From assembly GCA_041394185.1 (NCBI GenBank), contig JAWKIQ010000001.1, forward strand, positions 806,001-870,000: a DNA stretch of 64,000 bases, given 5' to 3'. Source of the stretch: Acidimicrobiales bacterium. GTDB lineage: Bacteria; Actinomycetota; Acidimicrobiia; Acidimicrobiales; Poriferisodalaceae. Positions 8,603 to 17,863 of this stretch are shown here, piece after piece. Under the pieces are notes generated by a model. The model saw only the letters and a list, made by a program, of their open reading frames with translations, made no database searches and was not told where the DNA came from. The number at the start of each line of letters is the position of its first letter. Within the stretch, counting starts at the first letter, position 1. The position numbers were made by a program, and so were the translations under genes.

Positions 8603-9301
8603 ATGATGCGTCTTGGCGTGCTGCTGTGCGACAACCTCAATCCCGAACACGCCGCAGTGGGCGGCGACTACGACGTGTTGTTCACACGACTGTTGGAGCA
8701 CCCGGGCGTTTCGCTGCGCTTCTACAACGCCCATCGAGGCGAGCTTCCGCAGGATCGATCAGAGTGCGACGCCTGGCTGGTGCCCGGTTCGCGCCACAGC
8801 GTCTACGACAACGTCGAGTGGATAGTCGCCCTGCGTCGGTTCGTGGCAGAAACGATCCAGCGGCAAGAACCGCTGGTGGGCGTTTGCTTCGGGCACCAGA
8901 TGGTGGGGCTCGAGCTGGGGGCTCCGGTTCGGGCAGCGTCGCAGGGGTGGAGTGTGGGCACGGTCGAATACGACCTTCACCTGCCGCCGCCCGGCGAGAT
9001 CACCGCAGAGGGCACCTACAGCCTGATCGCGAGCCACAAGGATCAGGTGCTCGAGTTGCCCGACAGCATGGCCCTGCTGGCGTCGGCACCCACATGCCCC
9101 ATCGCCGCGATGGTGGCCGACGACATTCTCACCGTGCAGGGCCACCCCGAGTTCTTTCCCGAGCTGGCCGAAGCCATCTACCGAACCCGCTTCGAGCTAC
9201 TCGGCGTCGATCGCGCCGAGGCGGCAATAGCGTCCCTGGGCGCCCCTGTCGACAGTTCTCGAGTGTCTCGATGGATCCTCGACTTCGTGCTCAAACGCTG
9301 A
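8603..9301 (+). CDS. Class I glutamine amidotransferase-domain protein (GuaA N-domain-like)
   Basis: A stand-alone 232-residue class I amidotransferase. The nucleophile is Cys95 in G-V-C-F-G-H-Q; His181 and Glu183 in G-H-P-E-F complete the triad. No synthetase domain is present. This form matches the 'type 1 glutamine amidotransferase' proteins related to GMP synthase, some of which act as gamma-glutamyl hydrolases. Two ATGs are adjacent (8603, 8606), and a TATCGT box eight bases upstream suggests a leaderless start. It is divergent from the TetR gene. Function beyond glutaminase or gamma-glutamyl hydrolase chemistry is unknown. Confidence 0.78.
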   Translation: MMRLGVLLCDNLNPEHAAVGGDYDVLFTRLLEHPGVSLRFYNAHRGELPQDRSECDAWLVPGSRHSVYDNVEWIVALRRFVAETIQRQEPLVGVCFGHQMVGLELGAPVRAASQGWSVGTVEYDLHLPPPGEITAEGTYSLIASHKDQVLELPDSMALLASAPTCPIAAMVADDILTVQGHPEFFPELAEAIYRTRFELLGVDRAEAAIASLGAPVDSSRVSRWILDFVLKR

Positions 9302-9366
9302 TGTGAACTTCGACCAAACCTCAGCGGCGCGAGCGATTCCGGCTTGCAAGCTGCGACACTGACGCC

Positions 9367-10425
9367 GTGCAGACCGGTTCGCCCCACACAACCCAGCCCG
9401 CCAGCGGCGCACCCAACCCCATGCAGCGCCTCGAGGAGATGGGCCGCGAGCTCGATGGCAAGGCCACCCGGCCTCGCAGGGCGCGCGGCGGCGCCAACCG
9501 CAAGCTGAAGTTCGCTGTGATCGGCGTGGGCGCACTGGTTGTAATGGCGCTGTTCGGCCTGCTGTATGGGACGTGGCGCGTTGGCCAGATCGAGCGGGTC
9601 GATCTCGCTGACGTGCTGGCGCCGACCCCCGACAGCGGGCCCACGTGGTTGATCGTAGGTTCCGACTCGCGTGCAGGCATCGACCCAGATCGCCCCGACG
9701 CCGGGGGGCTCATCGGCGAGCCGGTTTATGGCGAGCGAGCCGACGCCATAATCTTGGTACGCGACATCCCCGGTGTTGGCGTCCAGATGCTGTCGCTGCC
9801 CAGGGACCTGTGGATCGACCCGCCCGGCGACAACAACGCAACGCGCATCAACGGCGCCTACAACGACGGTCCGGCTGCGCTCGTCGAGCTGATCTCGACC
9901 GAGTTGGGAATTCCGATCCACCGATACGCCGATGTCAACCTCGCTGGTCTCGATGACGTGGTAGACGCCGTCGGCAGCGTCACGATGAACATTCCCAACC
10001 CCGGCTACGACGACTCGATCGGGTTGCGGATAGACCAGGCCGGTGAAGTCACCCTCGATGGGGCGACGGCCTTGGCCTATGTGCGCACCCGCAAATGGAC
10101 CGAGATCATCGATGGGGTAGAGCGGTACGACCCCACCGGCGACCTCGGGCGCAACCAGCGACAACAGGCGTTCCTCAGGGCGCTGGGCAACAAGCTGGCT
10201 TCTATTCGCAACCCGTTCACGCTGAACGGAGCTGTCAGCGGCATCGTCGGCGCGGTCCGCGTCGACAGCGGTGCAGGCATGGGCGACATGTACTCGCTGG
10301 CGCGGATGCTGCAGACCGCCACCCAGGCCGAACCCCTGCCCGTCGTCGATCACATCACCAGCGGCGGGGCCTACGTCCTGTTGCTGGGCGACGGTGCAGA
10401 CGCTGTCTTGGCCAACTACCGCTGA
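9367..10425 (+). CDS. LCP (LytR-CpsA-Psr) family cell-wall polymer ligase
   Basis: A 352-residue protein with a cytoplasmic, basic N-terminus (1-48), one membrane segment (about 49-68) and an extracellular LCP domain. Conserved LCP elements are G-S-D-S-R, the A-D-A-I-I-L-V strand, L-S-L-P-R-D-L-W, and R-I-N-G-A-Y-N-D-G, with a late R-x-R-Q-Q-A-F-L stretch. LCP proteins transfer polyprenyl-linked glycans to peptidoglycan (arabinogalactan or teichoic-type polymers). The start is GTG, six bases after a GACACT box, so probably leaderless. It is followed by the palindromic repeat region and a convergent gene. Confidence 0.9.
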   Translation: MQTGSPHTTQPASGAPNPMQRLEEMGRELDGKATRPRRARGGANRKLKFAVIGVGALVVMALFGLLYGTWRVGQIERVDLADVLAPTPDSGPTWLIVGSDSRAGIDPDRPDAGGLIGEPVYGERADAIILVRDIPGVGVQMLSLPRDLWIDPPGDNNATRINGAYNDGPAALVELISTELGIPIHRYADVNLAGLDDVVDAVGSVTMNIPNPGYDDSIGLRIDQAGEVTLDGATALAYVRTRKWTEIIDGVERYDPTGDLGRNQRQQAFLRALGNKLASIRNPFTLNGAVSGIVGAVRVDSGAGMGDMYSLARMLQTATQAEPLPVVDHITSGGAYVLLLGDGADAVLANYR

Positions 10426-10446
10426 CCGACCCGCCCCACCCCTCTG

Positions 10447-10571
10447 CGAAGTGTCTGTCTGCAGCGCCCCTATAGGGGCGCTGCGCCAGCCCACCTCGGG
10501 TGGGCGGTGCCGTGTGCTCGGGGGCGTCCTGTCCCGGCGCCCCGATAGGGGCGCCAGGGACAGACACTTCG
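10447..10571. repeat. REPIN-like pair of inverted palindromic units
   Basis: The 171-bp gap between convergent genes holds two related units in opposite orientation. The outer arms (10447-10459 and 10559-10571) are a 13-bp perfect inverted repeat, CGAAGTGTCTGTC. Each arm is followed by its own palindrome: a 24-bp perfect one at 10461-10484 and a 20-bp one at 10536-10555 with 8-bp arms GGCGCCCC. Two REP-like hairpins facing each other is the architecture of a REPIN. The palindromes could also act as bidirectional terminators for the LCP gene and the monooxygenase gene. Confidence 0.7.
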
Positions 10572-10596
10572 GAAGGGGGGCAAGCGGGCGGCGGTG

Positions 10597-12378
10597 TTAC
10601 TGGAAGTCGAGGCCGTCGAAGTCGCCCGACTGGCGCCAGGCCTCGATGTAGTCGAAATAAGCGACCGGGCCCTCGGGGTAGCCGACGGTGTTCAGCAGAC
10701 CGCGACGCCCGGTGTCTTGACCCTCGTTGTTGTAGTACCCGGGGGTGCATTCGAGGTTGCCCGCGAAGCGTCGCCCCCCGCCTTCGAGCCGCTCAACCCA
10801 CGCGTTCTCTGCCTCGGCGGTGACCTCGACGCGCTGTGCGCCGACGTCGAGGGCGTGTCGAACCACGGTTGCGATGGTGGCTGCGGTGTCGGTGAGGTTG
10901 GACGGGATGTTCGAGATCAGGTTGGCGCCCTGATTGGGCTGCACCACGAACAGGTTCGGGAAACCGTGCACGTGGACGCCGTGCAGTGTTCGCATCCCTT
11001 CGGCCCAGCGCTGGGACAGCGCTTCGCCATCGCGGCCGAAGGTCTCGAAACCGGCTCGCCTCGAGTAATCGGTGCCCACCTCGAAACCCGAGGCGAAGAT
11101 GATGCAGTCGAGTTCGTAGTGGGTGTCGCCCACCCAGACGCCGGTTGCATCGATTCGCGACACACCCTTGCCGTCGGTGTCGACTAGTGACACCGACGGC
11201 GAGTTGAACGCCTGCAGGTACTGGTCGTGGAAGCACGGGCGCTTGCAGAGCTGGCGATACCAGGGCTTCAGCGCCTCCGCCGTGGCCGGGTCGTTGACTA
11301 TGGCATCGACCCTGGCGCGAATCTCCTCCATCTTCTCGTCATCGGTCTCGTGGTAGGCACGTTCCATGGCGGCGGGCGAGAACTCGCCGAACTGGACCAC
11401 CCGGTCTCTGATGCGCTGGCTGATGTCGGTCCAGCCGTCTTGCACGAGGTCTTCGTCGGTGAAGCCACCCGTCTGCAGGATGGTGAAGTTGCGCTTCCAC
11501 TCTTCCTGCCATCCGGGCCCGAGCGAGGAGAACCATTCGGGGTCGATGGGTCGGTTGTTTCGGACGTCGATGGAAGACGGTGTGCGCTGGAAGACGAACA
11601 GTTGACCGCACGACCGGGCCAGGTGGGGAATGCACTGAACGGCGGTGGCTCCGGTGCCGATGATGCCCACCCGCTTGTCGGCGAGGCCGTCGAGCGGCTC
11701 TCCGTCGGGGCTTCCGCCCGTATACGCATAGTCCCAGCGGCTGGTGTGAAAGGCGTGACCCTCGAAGGTCTCGATGCCCTCGATGCCCGGCAGCTTGGGC
11801 CGATGTAGCGGGCCGGTGCCCATGGCGACGAACCTGGCGCGCATCCGGTCGCCTCGGTTGGTGTGGATGATCCACCTGGCCGCCGAGTCGTCCCACTCGA
11901 GTTTGGTGACCTCGGTCGACAGGCATGCGTTGTCGTACAGGCCAAAGTGGCGAGCGATGTTGAGCGAGTGTTCGAGCATCTCGGGCCCGTGCGTGTACTT
12001 CTCGGTGGGCATGTGGCCCACCTCTTCCAGCAGCGGCAGATAGATCATGGCGGCGGTGTCGCACTGGGCGCCGGGGTAGCGATTCCAGTACCAGGTGCCA
12101 CCGAAGTCTCCGCCCTTTTCGATGATGCGTACGTCGTCGATGCCGGCCTGCTTCAGGCGCGCCCCCGCCGTGAGGCCGGCGAAGCCTCCCCCGATGAACG
12201 CAACCGTGACCTCGTCGAACAGTGGTTCGCGCTCGGCCGGGGGAACGTAGGGGTCTTCGAGGAAGTGGGCGTACTTGCCGACGGGCTCGAAGTATTGGTC
12301 GTTGCCGTCGGGCCGGAGCCGCTTGTCGCGCTCGGCTCGATACCTGGCGTGTAGGGCGTCGCGGTCGATCGTCGTCAT
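10597..12378 (-). CDS. Flavin-containing (Baeyer-Villiger-type) monooxygenase
   Basis: A 593-residue enzyme with two Rossmann motifs: G-G-G-F-A-G (63-68) for FAD and G-T-G-A-T-A (241-246) for NADPH. Between them lies the Baeyer-Villiger fingerprint F-E-G-x-x-F-H-x-x-x-W (205-216). The D-F-G-G-T-W-Y-W-N-R-Y-P-G segment is typical of cyclohexanone and steroid monooxygenase relatives. The longer open frame upstream lacks homology; ATG 12378 opens the recognised N-terminus. Likely oxidises a cyclic or linear ketone to a lactone or ester. It is divergent from an F420-type oxidoreductase, with start codons 139 bp apart. Confidence 0.88.
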   Translation of the reverse strand: MTTIDRDALHARYRAERDKRLRPDGNDQYFEPVGKYAHFLEDPYVPPAEREPLFDEVTVAFIGGGFAGLTAGARLKQAGIDDVRIIEKGGDFGGTWYWNRYPGAQCDTAAMIYLPLLEEVGHMPTEKYTHGPEMLEHSLNIARHFGLYDNACLSTEVTKLEWDDSAARWIIHTNRGDRMRARFVAMGTGPLHRPKLPGIEGIETFEGHAFHTSRWDYAYTGGSPDGEPLDGLADKRVGIIGTGATAVQCIPHLARSCGQLFVFQRTPSSIDVRNNRPIDPEWFSSLGPGWQEEWKRNFTILQTGGFTDEDLVQDGWTDISQRIRDRVVQFGEFSPAAMERAYHETDDEKMEEIRARVDAIVNDPATAEALKPWYRQLCKRPCFHDQYLQAFNSPSVSLVDTDGKGVSRIDATGVWVGDTHYELDCIIFASGFEVGTDYSRRAGFETFGRDGEALSQRWAEGMRTLHGVHVHGFPNLFVVQPNQGANLISNIPSNLTDTAATIATVVRHALDVGAQRVEVTAEAENAWVERLEGGGRRFAGNLECTPGYYNNEGQDTGRRGLLNTVGYPEGPVAYFDYIEAWRQSGDFDGLDFQ

Positions 12379-12517
12379 GGACAAAGATTTGCAGAACCCC
12401 GTCGGGTCGGGAAATCGCAGGTTGCCTGCCGCTCGCCGCCGATCGGGTTCAAGCCCGTCGGGTCTGACATGCTTCGGGTTGCGACCGAATCGCCACGCGA
12501 CGAACGAGGGGGAGCTC

Positions 12518-13549
12518 GTGGAGATAGACCTGATGACAGGTGGAACCACCTGGAAGGCCGCAGCCGATCTGGCCGTGAGCCTGCAGAACGCGGGGTTCTC
12601 GGGCCTGCTGTACACCGAGACCAGCCAGGTGCCATGGATGCAGATCGCCGCCGCGGCAACCGCTGCGCCCGACATGTTCTTCACCACCGGGATAGCAGTG
12701 GCCTTCCCCCGCAGCCCCATGGTGTCGGCCGCTGTGGCCTATGAACTGGCCGACAACACCGGAGGGCGGTTCCGGCTGGGTCTGGGCAGCCAGGTCAAGG
12801 CCCACATCGAACGCCGATACTCGGCCGAGTACGACAGGCCCGCAGCGCGCATGCGCGACTATGTGCTGGCGGTGAAGGCCTGCTGGCGTGCGTTCGGCCG
12901 CGAGGAGCGTCTGAACCACGAGGGCGAGTTCTACAAGATGAGCTTGTTGCCGGCCGAGTGGTCGCCGCCGCCGCATCAGCACCCGATGAAGCTGGACATC
13001 TCGGCGGTCGGCCCGGTGATGACCCGTGTGGCCGGCGAGGTGGCCGACGGCATACACGTGCACCCGTTGCATTCGATGCCCTACATCGAGAACCGACTGC
13101 TGCCCGGCGTGGCCGAGGGCGCCGCCAGAGCGGGCCGCGATCCTGACGACATCGATCTGATCATCCCCGTGTTCGCCTGTCCGGGCGACACGCCAGAAGA
13201 GCGGGCGGCCTACACCGAGCGGGCCAAGACCCAGATCGGCTTCTATGGGAGCACACCCAACTACGCCTTCCAGTTCGACGACCTGGGCTTTGAGGGAACC
13301 ACCGGGCGCATCAGGGAGAAGATGAAGGCCGGTGACTTGGACGGGGTCAAGGCCCAGATAACCGACGAGATGCTCGAGACCTACGGCCTGGTTGCGTCGT
13401 GGGACGACATGGCCGACAAGCTGATCGCCCGTTACAGCGGAACGGCTGCACGCGTCGTCATGTACCTGGGCCAACAGCAGATGCAGACCGACCCGAACCA
13501 CCTGGCCAAGTGGAGCGAGGTGGCGCGCGCTGTCAGGGCCGCTGCCTAG
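12518..13549 (+). CDS. LLM-class oxidoreductase, probably F420-dependent (TIGR03617-type)
   Basis: A 343-residue luciferase-like TIM-barrel enzyme. Landmarks are G-F-S-G-L-L-Y-T-E near the N-terminus, T-G-I-A-V-A-F-P-R-S-P, L-G-L-G-S-Q-V-K-A-H-I-E-R-R, and D-G-I-H-V-H-P. The L-G-x-G-S-Q-V-K pattern is characteristic of the mycobacterial F420-dependent subgroup described by TIGR03617. Translation probably starts at GTG 12518, placed about 5 bases after GAGGGGGAG; the upstream open frame is antisense to the monooxygenase. Reaction: hydride transfer between F420 (or FMN) and an unknown substrate. Confidence 0.82.
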   Translation: MEIDLMTGGTTWKAAADLAVSLQNAGFSGLLYTETSQVPWMQIAAAATAAPDMFFTTGIAVAFPRSPMVSAAVAYELADNTGGRFRLGLGSQVKAHIERRYSAEYDRPAARMRDYVLAVKACWRAFGREERLNHEGEFYKMSLLPAEWSPPPHQHPMKLDISAVGPVMTRVAGEVADGIHVHPLHSMPYIENRLLPGVAEGAARAGRDPDDIDLIIPVFACPGDTPEERAAYTERAKTQIGFYGSTPNYAFQFDDLGFEGTTGRIREKMKAGDLDGVKAQITDEMLETYGLVASWDDMADKLIARYSGTAARVVMYLGQQQMQTDPNHLAKWSEVARAVRAAA

Positions 13550-13571
13550 CCGTCGGCCTGGGCGTCTGCGC

Positions 13572-14585
13572 TCAGCGCTTCTCGGACAACATCCGATCGA
13601 GCACCCGGAACACTCCGTCGCTGCCCTCTTCCATCACCTTCAGCGCCGCTTCGAGCTCTTCGCAGTCGTTCTCGTCATAGTCCAGCATCTCGAACACGCG
13701 CTTGGTTCCGTTGTGCACGACCGAGTGGGGCCGTTCGAGTTCTCGGTAGCTGTTGACGTGACCGAAGCCGGTGCGACCTTCGCCGGTCGTGTACCACTTG
13801 CCCAGGCGGCAGCTGTGGTGATCGACAAAGTCGAACATCTGCTCGCGGTGCAGTACCGACCGATACGTGTTGGTCTTCCATATGACATGGTCGAGCTTGG
13901 CTAGCACCATGAAGATCATGTCCTTGGTGCTGTAGATCTTGTTCATTGCCCGCTGATTCGCGGCGTTGGTGGCGTGAAGTCGCGTATCGAACTCGCTGAT
14001 GATCGTGCGTATGTCCTCGCACATCTCGGCCGAGTTGTCCATGCTCTCGGTGACCCGCAGCGATTGAGAGTTGATCTCCTCGACGGCCTTGGTGATGTCC
14101 TCGGCGGCACTCTTGGTCTGGTTCGACAGGTTCTTGACCTCGTTGGCCACGACCGAAAAGCCCTTGCCTGCAGTTCCCGCCCGGGCGGCCTCGATGGTCG
14201 CATTCAGCGCCAGCAGGTTCGTGCGCTCGGAGATGTTGACGATCACCTGCAGCAGCTTGGTGATGTTCTTGACCAGCTCGTTCATGGTCTCGGTGTTGTC
14301 CTTGGACTCGACCACGATGTTCGTGAGGCTGTCGATCTCCTCGGAGATGCGCCTGGAATCGGCGGCCAGGCTGTCGAACTCTCGCTCGACCTCGCCGAAC
14401 TCTTGCAGGACCTCACCGTTGAACGCCACCGACTCGGCCAGGTTGGCCTGGATGTTGCCGAGACCTTCGACCAGCCGCTCGTTTTCGTACGCCAACACGT
14501 CGACCAGGCGGCGCTTGGGTGGGCCGTCGAACGCCGGGGAAGGCTCGTCGGCGACGGGGGTGCTGGCCGGCAGTGTGTCGGTCAT
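13572..14585 (-). CDS. Soluble methyl-accepting chemotaxis-type protein with C-terminal CZB zinc domain
   Basis: A 337-residue protein without membrane segments. A helical N-terminal region leads to an MCP signalling hairpin with the hallmark [18 protein letters not shown] (120-137) and [11 protein letters not shown] (140-150). The C-terminal region is a chemoreceptor zinc-binding (CZB) domain with the 3His-1Cys set His233, Cys259 ([10 protein letters not shown]), His287 and His291. CZB receptors sense zinc or oxidants such as hypochlorous acid. No che or flagellar gene is in the window, so output could be a chemotaxis array elsewhere or a different pathway. Confidence 0.88.
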   Translation of the reverse strand: MTDTLPASTPVADEPSPAFDGPPKRRLVDVLAYENERLVEGLGNIQANLAESVAFNGEVLQEFGEVEREFDSLAADSRRISEEIDSLTNIVVESKDNTETMNELVKNITKLLQVIVNISERTNLLALNATIEAARAGTAGKGFSVVANEVKNLSNQTKSAAEDITKAVEEINSQSLRVTESMDNSAEMCEDIRTIISEFDTRLHATNAANQRAMNKIYSTKDMIFMVLAKLDHVIWKTNTYRSVLHREQMFDFVDHHSCRLGKWYTTGEGRTGFGHVNSYRELERPHSVVHNGTKRVFEMLDYDENDCEELEAALKVMEEGSDGVFRVLDRMLSEKR

Positions 14586-14637
14586 CGGTTCTCCTCGATC
14601 ATCGTCGAGGCTCCCGTCGGCTGCGATAGAGCGTGGG

Positions 14638-15513
14638 TTAACTCTGAACTGTTTCTGTCGCGGGGCGAACCGGCTGGGCGTCGACCGGCTCGAAGGTTCG
14701 TTCGGACCCGCGGGTGCGTACGTGGCCGGCGGTGGGCGGGGCGAAGTGGGTTCCCAGCACCAGAGTTTCGGTGTCTTGGAGGTCGTCCAACAGCGAGGCG
14801 CGGGTGGCGGTGGACTGCGCCGAGTCGTGGTCGAAGGGTTCGGCAGCCACGTGGGGGTGGGCGATCTGGATGGGCGAATGGAACGCGTCGCCTGTTATCA
14901 AAGCCCGGGCCCCCTGCGATTCGATGACCACAGACACGTGCCCTGGGGTGTGGCCGGGAGTCGGGACGAGCCTCACCCATCGGTCGATGTGGTGGTCGGT
15001 GTCGACCAGGTCTGCCTTACCGGCCGCGATGACAGGCTCGATGCTGACACTGTGCAGATCGAAGTGGTCGTCGGCCTGCAGCGCCGCCAGCTCTGTACGG
15101 GCAAAGAGGTACCTGGCGTTGGGGAAAGTCGGAACGACGATGCCATCGACCTCGACGGTGTTCCAACCGACGTGATCGAAGTGCATGTGGGTGCAAACGA
15201 CCACGTCCACACCGGCCAGCCCACTTGGGAGAGCGTCGCCCAGCCGATCGACGAACCCGGCGTCGCCCGGCAGGGGGCGCTCGCGCCCGTGCCCGACACA
15301 GGTGTCGACCACGATCACCCGATGGGGAGTCTGAACCACGAAGGCGTGGTTCGACAGCCGGATGCGGCCGTCGGGTTCGAAGTAGGGGGCCAGCCAAGCG
15401 CCGGTGGCAGCCTGCAGATCGACGGTTGCCCCAGGCAGGAGTGAAGCCGCAGGCACGGCCACTATGCGCTCTTCGACCCGGGTGACTGTGACATCTCCGA
15501 CGCGCCAGTGCAT
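14638..15513 (-). CDS. MBL-fold metallo-hydrolase
   Basis: A 291-residue metallo-beta-lactamase fold protein. The metal site is T-H-M-H-F-D-H (His109, His111, Asp113, His114); a further G-H-T-P-G-H, a G-D-A-F-H and a late G-T-H-F supply the remaining ligands. The arrangement resembles lactonases such as N-acyl-homoserine lactonase or methyl-parathion-hydrolase relatives. The substrate is not readable. The gene is divergent from the DUF4032 gene with a 38-bp gap. Confidence 0.82.
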   Translation of the reverse strand: MHWRVGDVTVTRVEERIVAVPAASLLPGATVDLQAATGAWLAPYFEPDGRIRLSNHAFVVQTPHRVIVVDTCVGHGRERPLPGDAGFVDRLGDALPSGLAGVDVVVCTHMHFDHVGWNTVEVDGIVVPTFPNARYLFARTELAALQADDHFDLHSVSIEPVIAAGKADLVDTDHHIDRWVRLVPTPGHTPGHVSVVIESQGARALITGDAFHSPIQIAHPHVAAEPFDHDSAQSTATRASLLDDLQDTETLVLGTHFAPPTAGHVRTRGSERTFEPVDAQPVRPATETVQS

Positions 15514-15551
15514 CGGCCTACCGTACGCGAGATGCCAATATCGGGACAGCC

Positions 15552-16787
15552 ATGAAGATCACGATGAAAACCAGTCACGAGCCCCAGCCCGACCTGCTGG
15601 CGCTGCCCTGGTCTCGACCACTCGAACACTGGCCCGACGACGAGTTCGTCAGGTTGCCGCGAGGTCTACACCGCCACGTGGTGCGGTTCCTGCAGGCCCA
15701 CGGTTCGTACTATGCCCTGAAGGAGCTCAGCGACGACCTCGCAAGGCGCGAGTACGAAATGCTCGACTTCCTGCGAGAAGAGGGCTTGCCCGCCGTGTCG
15801 CTGGTGGGAATCGTCACCGAGCGAACCGACGATGATGGCGAGCCTCTGGAAGGTGTGCTGGTAACCCGCCATCTGAGCTATTCGGTCCCGTACCGCATGC
15901 TGTTCGGCGGGCTGAGCGACGTGGAGGCGCGCGATCGTTGCGTCGACGCGCTTGCGGTCTTGCTGGTGCGGGCCCACCTGGAGGGGTTCTTCTGGGGCGA
16001 TTGCTCGCTGAACAATGCCCTGTTCCGACGCGACGCCGGGGCCCTGCGCGCCTACATAGTCGACACCGAGACCGCCGAGCGGCATCCACAGCTGAGCGAC
16101 GGACAGCGGGTCCACGACCTCGACATCGCCACCGCCAACATCGCCGGGGGGCTCCTGGACCTGGCCGCCGAGGGTCGCCTGGCCACCGACATAGATCCTG
16201 GCGCGGTCGCCGACCTGGTCGAGAGTCGCTACACCAAGTTGTGGGACGAGCTGACCGCGGTTCAAGAGGTCGACGACAACGAGCTGTGGCGGATAAACGA
16301 CAGGCTACGTAGGGTCAACGAGCTGGGCTTTGACACCGAAGAGGTCGAGATGTCACCGACCGGCACCGGAAAGGTGCGGTTTCGACCAACCGTGGTGGAG
16401 GAGGGCCATCACAAGCGCCAGCTCGAGCGGCTCACCGGCATCGTCGCCCACGAGAATCAGGCGCGTCGGCTGCTGGCGGCGATCCACGGTTATGGAGCCT
16501 GGCTTTCGGCCAAGGACGGACGCGCCGTACCCGAAGCCGTGGCGGCCTATCGCTGGCTGGGCGAGAGGTGGGAGCCCGCCCTGGCTGCCATCCCCGCAGA
16601 TCTGCGCCCACGCATGGAAGACGCCGAGCTCTTCTACGGCGTGCTGGACCATGCGATGTCGCTGTCGAGGGCCAGGGGGCACGAGGTCGACCTGATCGAA
16701 GCCGTGCCGCTGTATGTCAGGGACGTGCTAGCTCAGATTCCCGACACGCGAGGCCTGCTGGACGAGGCCGGGGCTGATACGGCCTGA
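15552..16787 (+). CDS. DUF4032 domain protein with lipopolysaccharide-kinase-like N-domain
   Basis: A 411-residue protein common in actinobacteria. The first half looks like a protein-kinase-like fold: A-L-K-E-L (57-61) matches the ATP-binding lysine strand, and F-F-W-G-D-C-S-L-N-N-A-L-F (about 145-157) matches the catalytic-loop pattern with Asp and Asn, followed by Y-I-V-D-T-E-T-A. The second half is DUF4032. The substrate is unknown. Its last 60 bases overlap, antisense, the 3' end of the LacI-type regulator gene. Confidence 0.82.
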   Translation: MKITMKTSHEPQPDLLALPWSRPLEHWPDDEFVRLPRGLHRHVVRFLQAHGSYYALKELSDDLARREYEMLDFLREEGLPAVSLVGIVTERTDDDGEPLEGVLVTRHLSYSVPYRMLFGGLSDVEARDRCVDALAVLLVRAHLEGFFWGDCSLNNALFRRDAGALRAYIVDTETAERHPQLSDGQRVHDLDIATANIAGGLLDLAAEGRLATDIDPGAVADLVESRYTKLWDELTAVQEVDDNELWRINDRLRRVNELGFDTEEVEMSPTGTGKVRFRPTVVEEGHHKRQLERLTGIVAHENQARRLLAAIHGYGAWLSAKDGRAVPEAVAAYRWLGERWEPALAAIPADLRPRMEDAELFYGVLDHAMSLSRARGHEVDLIEAVPLYVRDVLAQIPDTRGLLDEAGADTA

Positions 16788-17777
16788 GGACGAGCGAGAC
16801 AACAGGTCTGGTTCGAAGACGTAGTGATCGCGGTAGCGATCAGAGCCCTCGAGTTCGGCGACGATGGCTTCTGCTGCGAGGTCGGCCATGTCTTCGAAGG
16901 GCTGGCGCATGGTCGTGAGTGGGGGACTGGTGACCGCCGTCAGATCGGTGCCGTCGTAGCCCACCACCGACAGCTCTCCGGGGACCTCGAGACCCATGCT
17001 GGTGGCCGAGTGGATCGCGCCCAGGGCCATGAGGTCGTTGGCGGCCACGATGGCTGTGATGCCGCTGGACAACAGACGCTTGGCGCCGGCGCGTGCCCCT
17101 TCGAAGGTGAAGTTTGCGTGCGCCACCGCGCTGCTGGGCGCCGACAGGCCGTGCCTGCGGAGGGTCTGATGGAATCCGTCGATGATGCGGTGTGTGGGTA
17201 TGTACATCTCTGAGCCGATGAGGCATCCGATGCGCGTGTGTCCGAGGTCCACCAGGTGGTCGACCGCCTTGTTGGTGGCGGCGCGCTCGTCGCAGCGGAT
17301 GTGCGGCACATCGAGGGTGGTGGCTCTGCCGTTGATCAACACGATCGGTGTGCCGTCGGCGACGATGTCGGAGTAGTGGTCGAGGTCGCCGTCGATCTCG
17401 GCGTGCCTGCCGCCCATGAACACGATCGCGTCGACCGAGCAGGACTGAAGCTCTTTGACACAACGCTCTTCGGTGTTGGTGTCGGGGTCGGCCAGCACCA
17501 CCGAGGTCAGCATGCCCCTGCGCGCCAGAGCGGCCGAGATGTGGTGAACAAAGGTGGGAAACACCGGGTTGGTGAAGTCGCCGGCGACGATGCCGACCAC
17601 GCCGCGGCGGCTGGCCCTTGGTTCGGGAATCTCGTCGACGCCCAGCTGGCGGAGCGCTTCGATCACCCGCTCGCGGGTGGTGGTGGCAACCCCTGGTTTT
17701 CCGTTCAGGACGCGGCTGACCGTCGGCTCGCTGACGTTCGCCAGGCTGGCAACGTCTCGAAGTCGAGGCTTGGTCAT
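16728..17777 (-). CDS. LacI-family regulator of the maltodextrin operon
   Basis: A 349-residue LacI/GalR repressor. The N-terminal helix-turn-helix is R-L-R-D-V-A-S-L-A-N-V-S-E-P-T-V-S-R-V-L (5-24) with the hinge following. The periplasmic-binding-like sugar domain contains G-I-V-A-G-D-F-T-N-P-V-F and a late D-L-M-A-L-G-A. It is divergent from the malE-type operon (162 bp between start codons), so it most likely controls that operon in response to maltose or maltodextrin. A TAACAT box eight bases before the start, inside an imperfect TGGCT-N6-AGCCA repeat, suggests a leaderless, self-regulated transcript. Confidence 0.88.
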   Translation of the reverse strand: MTKPRLRDVASLANVSEPTVSRVLNGKPGVATTTRERVIEALRQLGVDEIPEPRASRRGVVGIVAGDFTNPVFPTFVHHISAALARRGMLTSVVLADPDTNTEERCVKELQSCSVDAIVFMGGRHAEIDGDLDHYSDIVADGTPIVLINGRATTLDVPHIRCDERAATNKAVDHLVDLGHTRIGCLIGSEMYIPTHRIIDGFHQTLRRHGLSAPSSAVAHANFTFEGARAGAKRLLSSGITAIVAANDLMALGAIHSATSMGLEVPGELSVVGYDGTDLTAVTSPPLTTMRQPFEDMADLAAEAIVAELEGSDRYRDHYVFEPDLLSRSSSGRISPGLVQQASRVGNLS

Positions 17778-17817
17778 GTTGGCTGATGTTAGCCACTTTG
17801 CAGAACGGCGCCCACAA

Positions 17818-17863
17818 CTTTCTGAAAGCGTGCTTGAGTTTTCATGAAAGGTCGGAGTAGATT
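17818..17863 (+). promoter_or_regulatory. Maltodextrin operon promoter with two TTTC/GAAA operator sites
   Basis: A -35 box TTGAGT (17834-17839) and a -10 box TAGATT (17858-17863) are 18 bp apart. Two short palindromes bracket the -35 box: CTTTCTGAAAG (17818-17828) and TTTCATGAAA (17840-17849). Their centres are about 21.5 bp apart, two helical turns, which fits binding of a LacI-type repressor on one face. The promoter fires toward the binding-protein gene. Confidence 0.55.
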
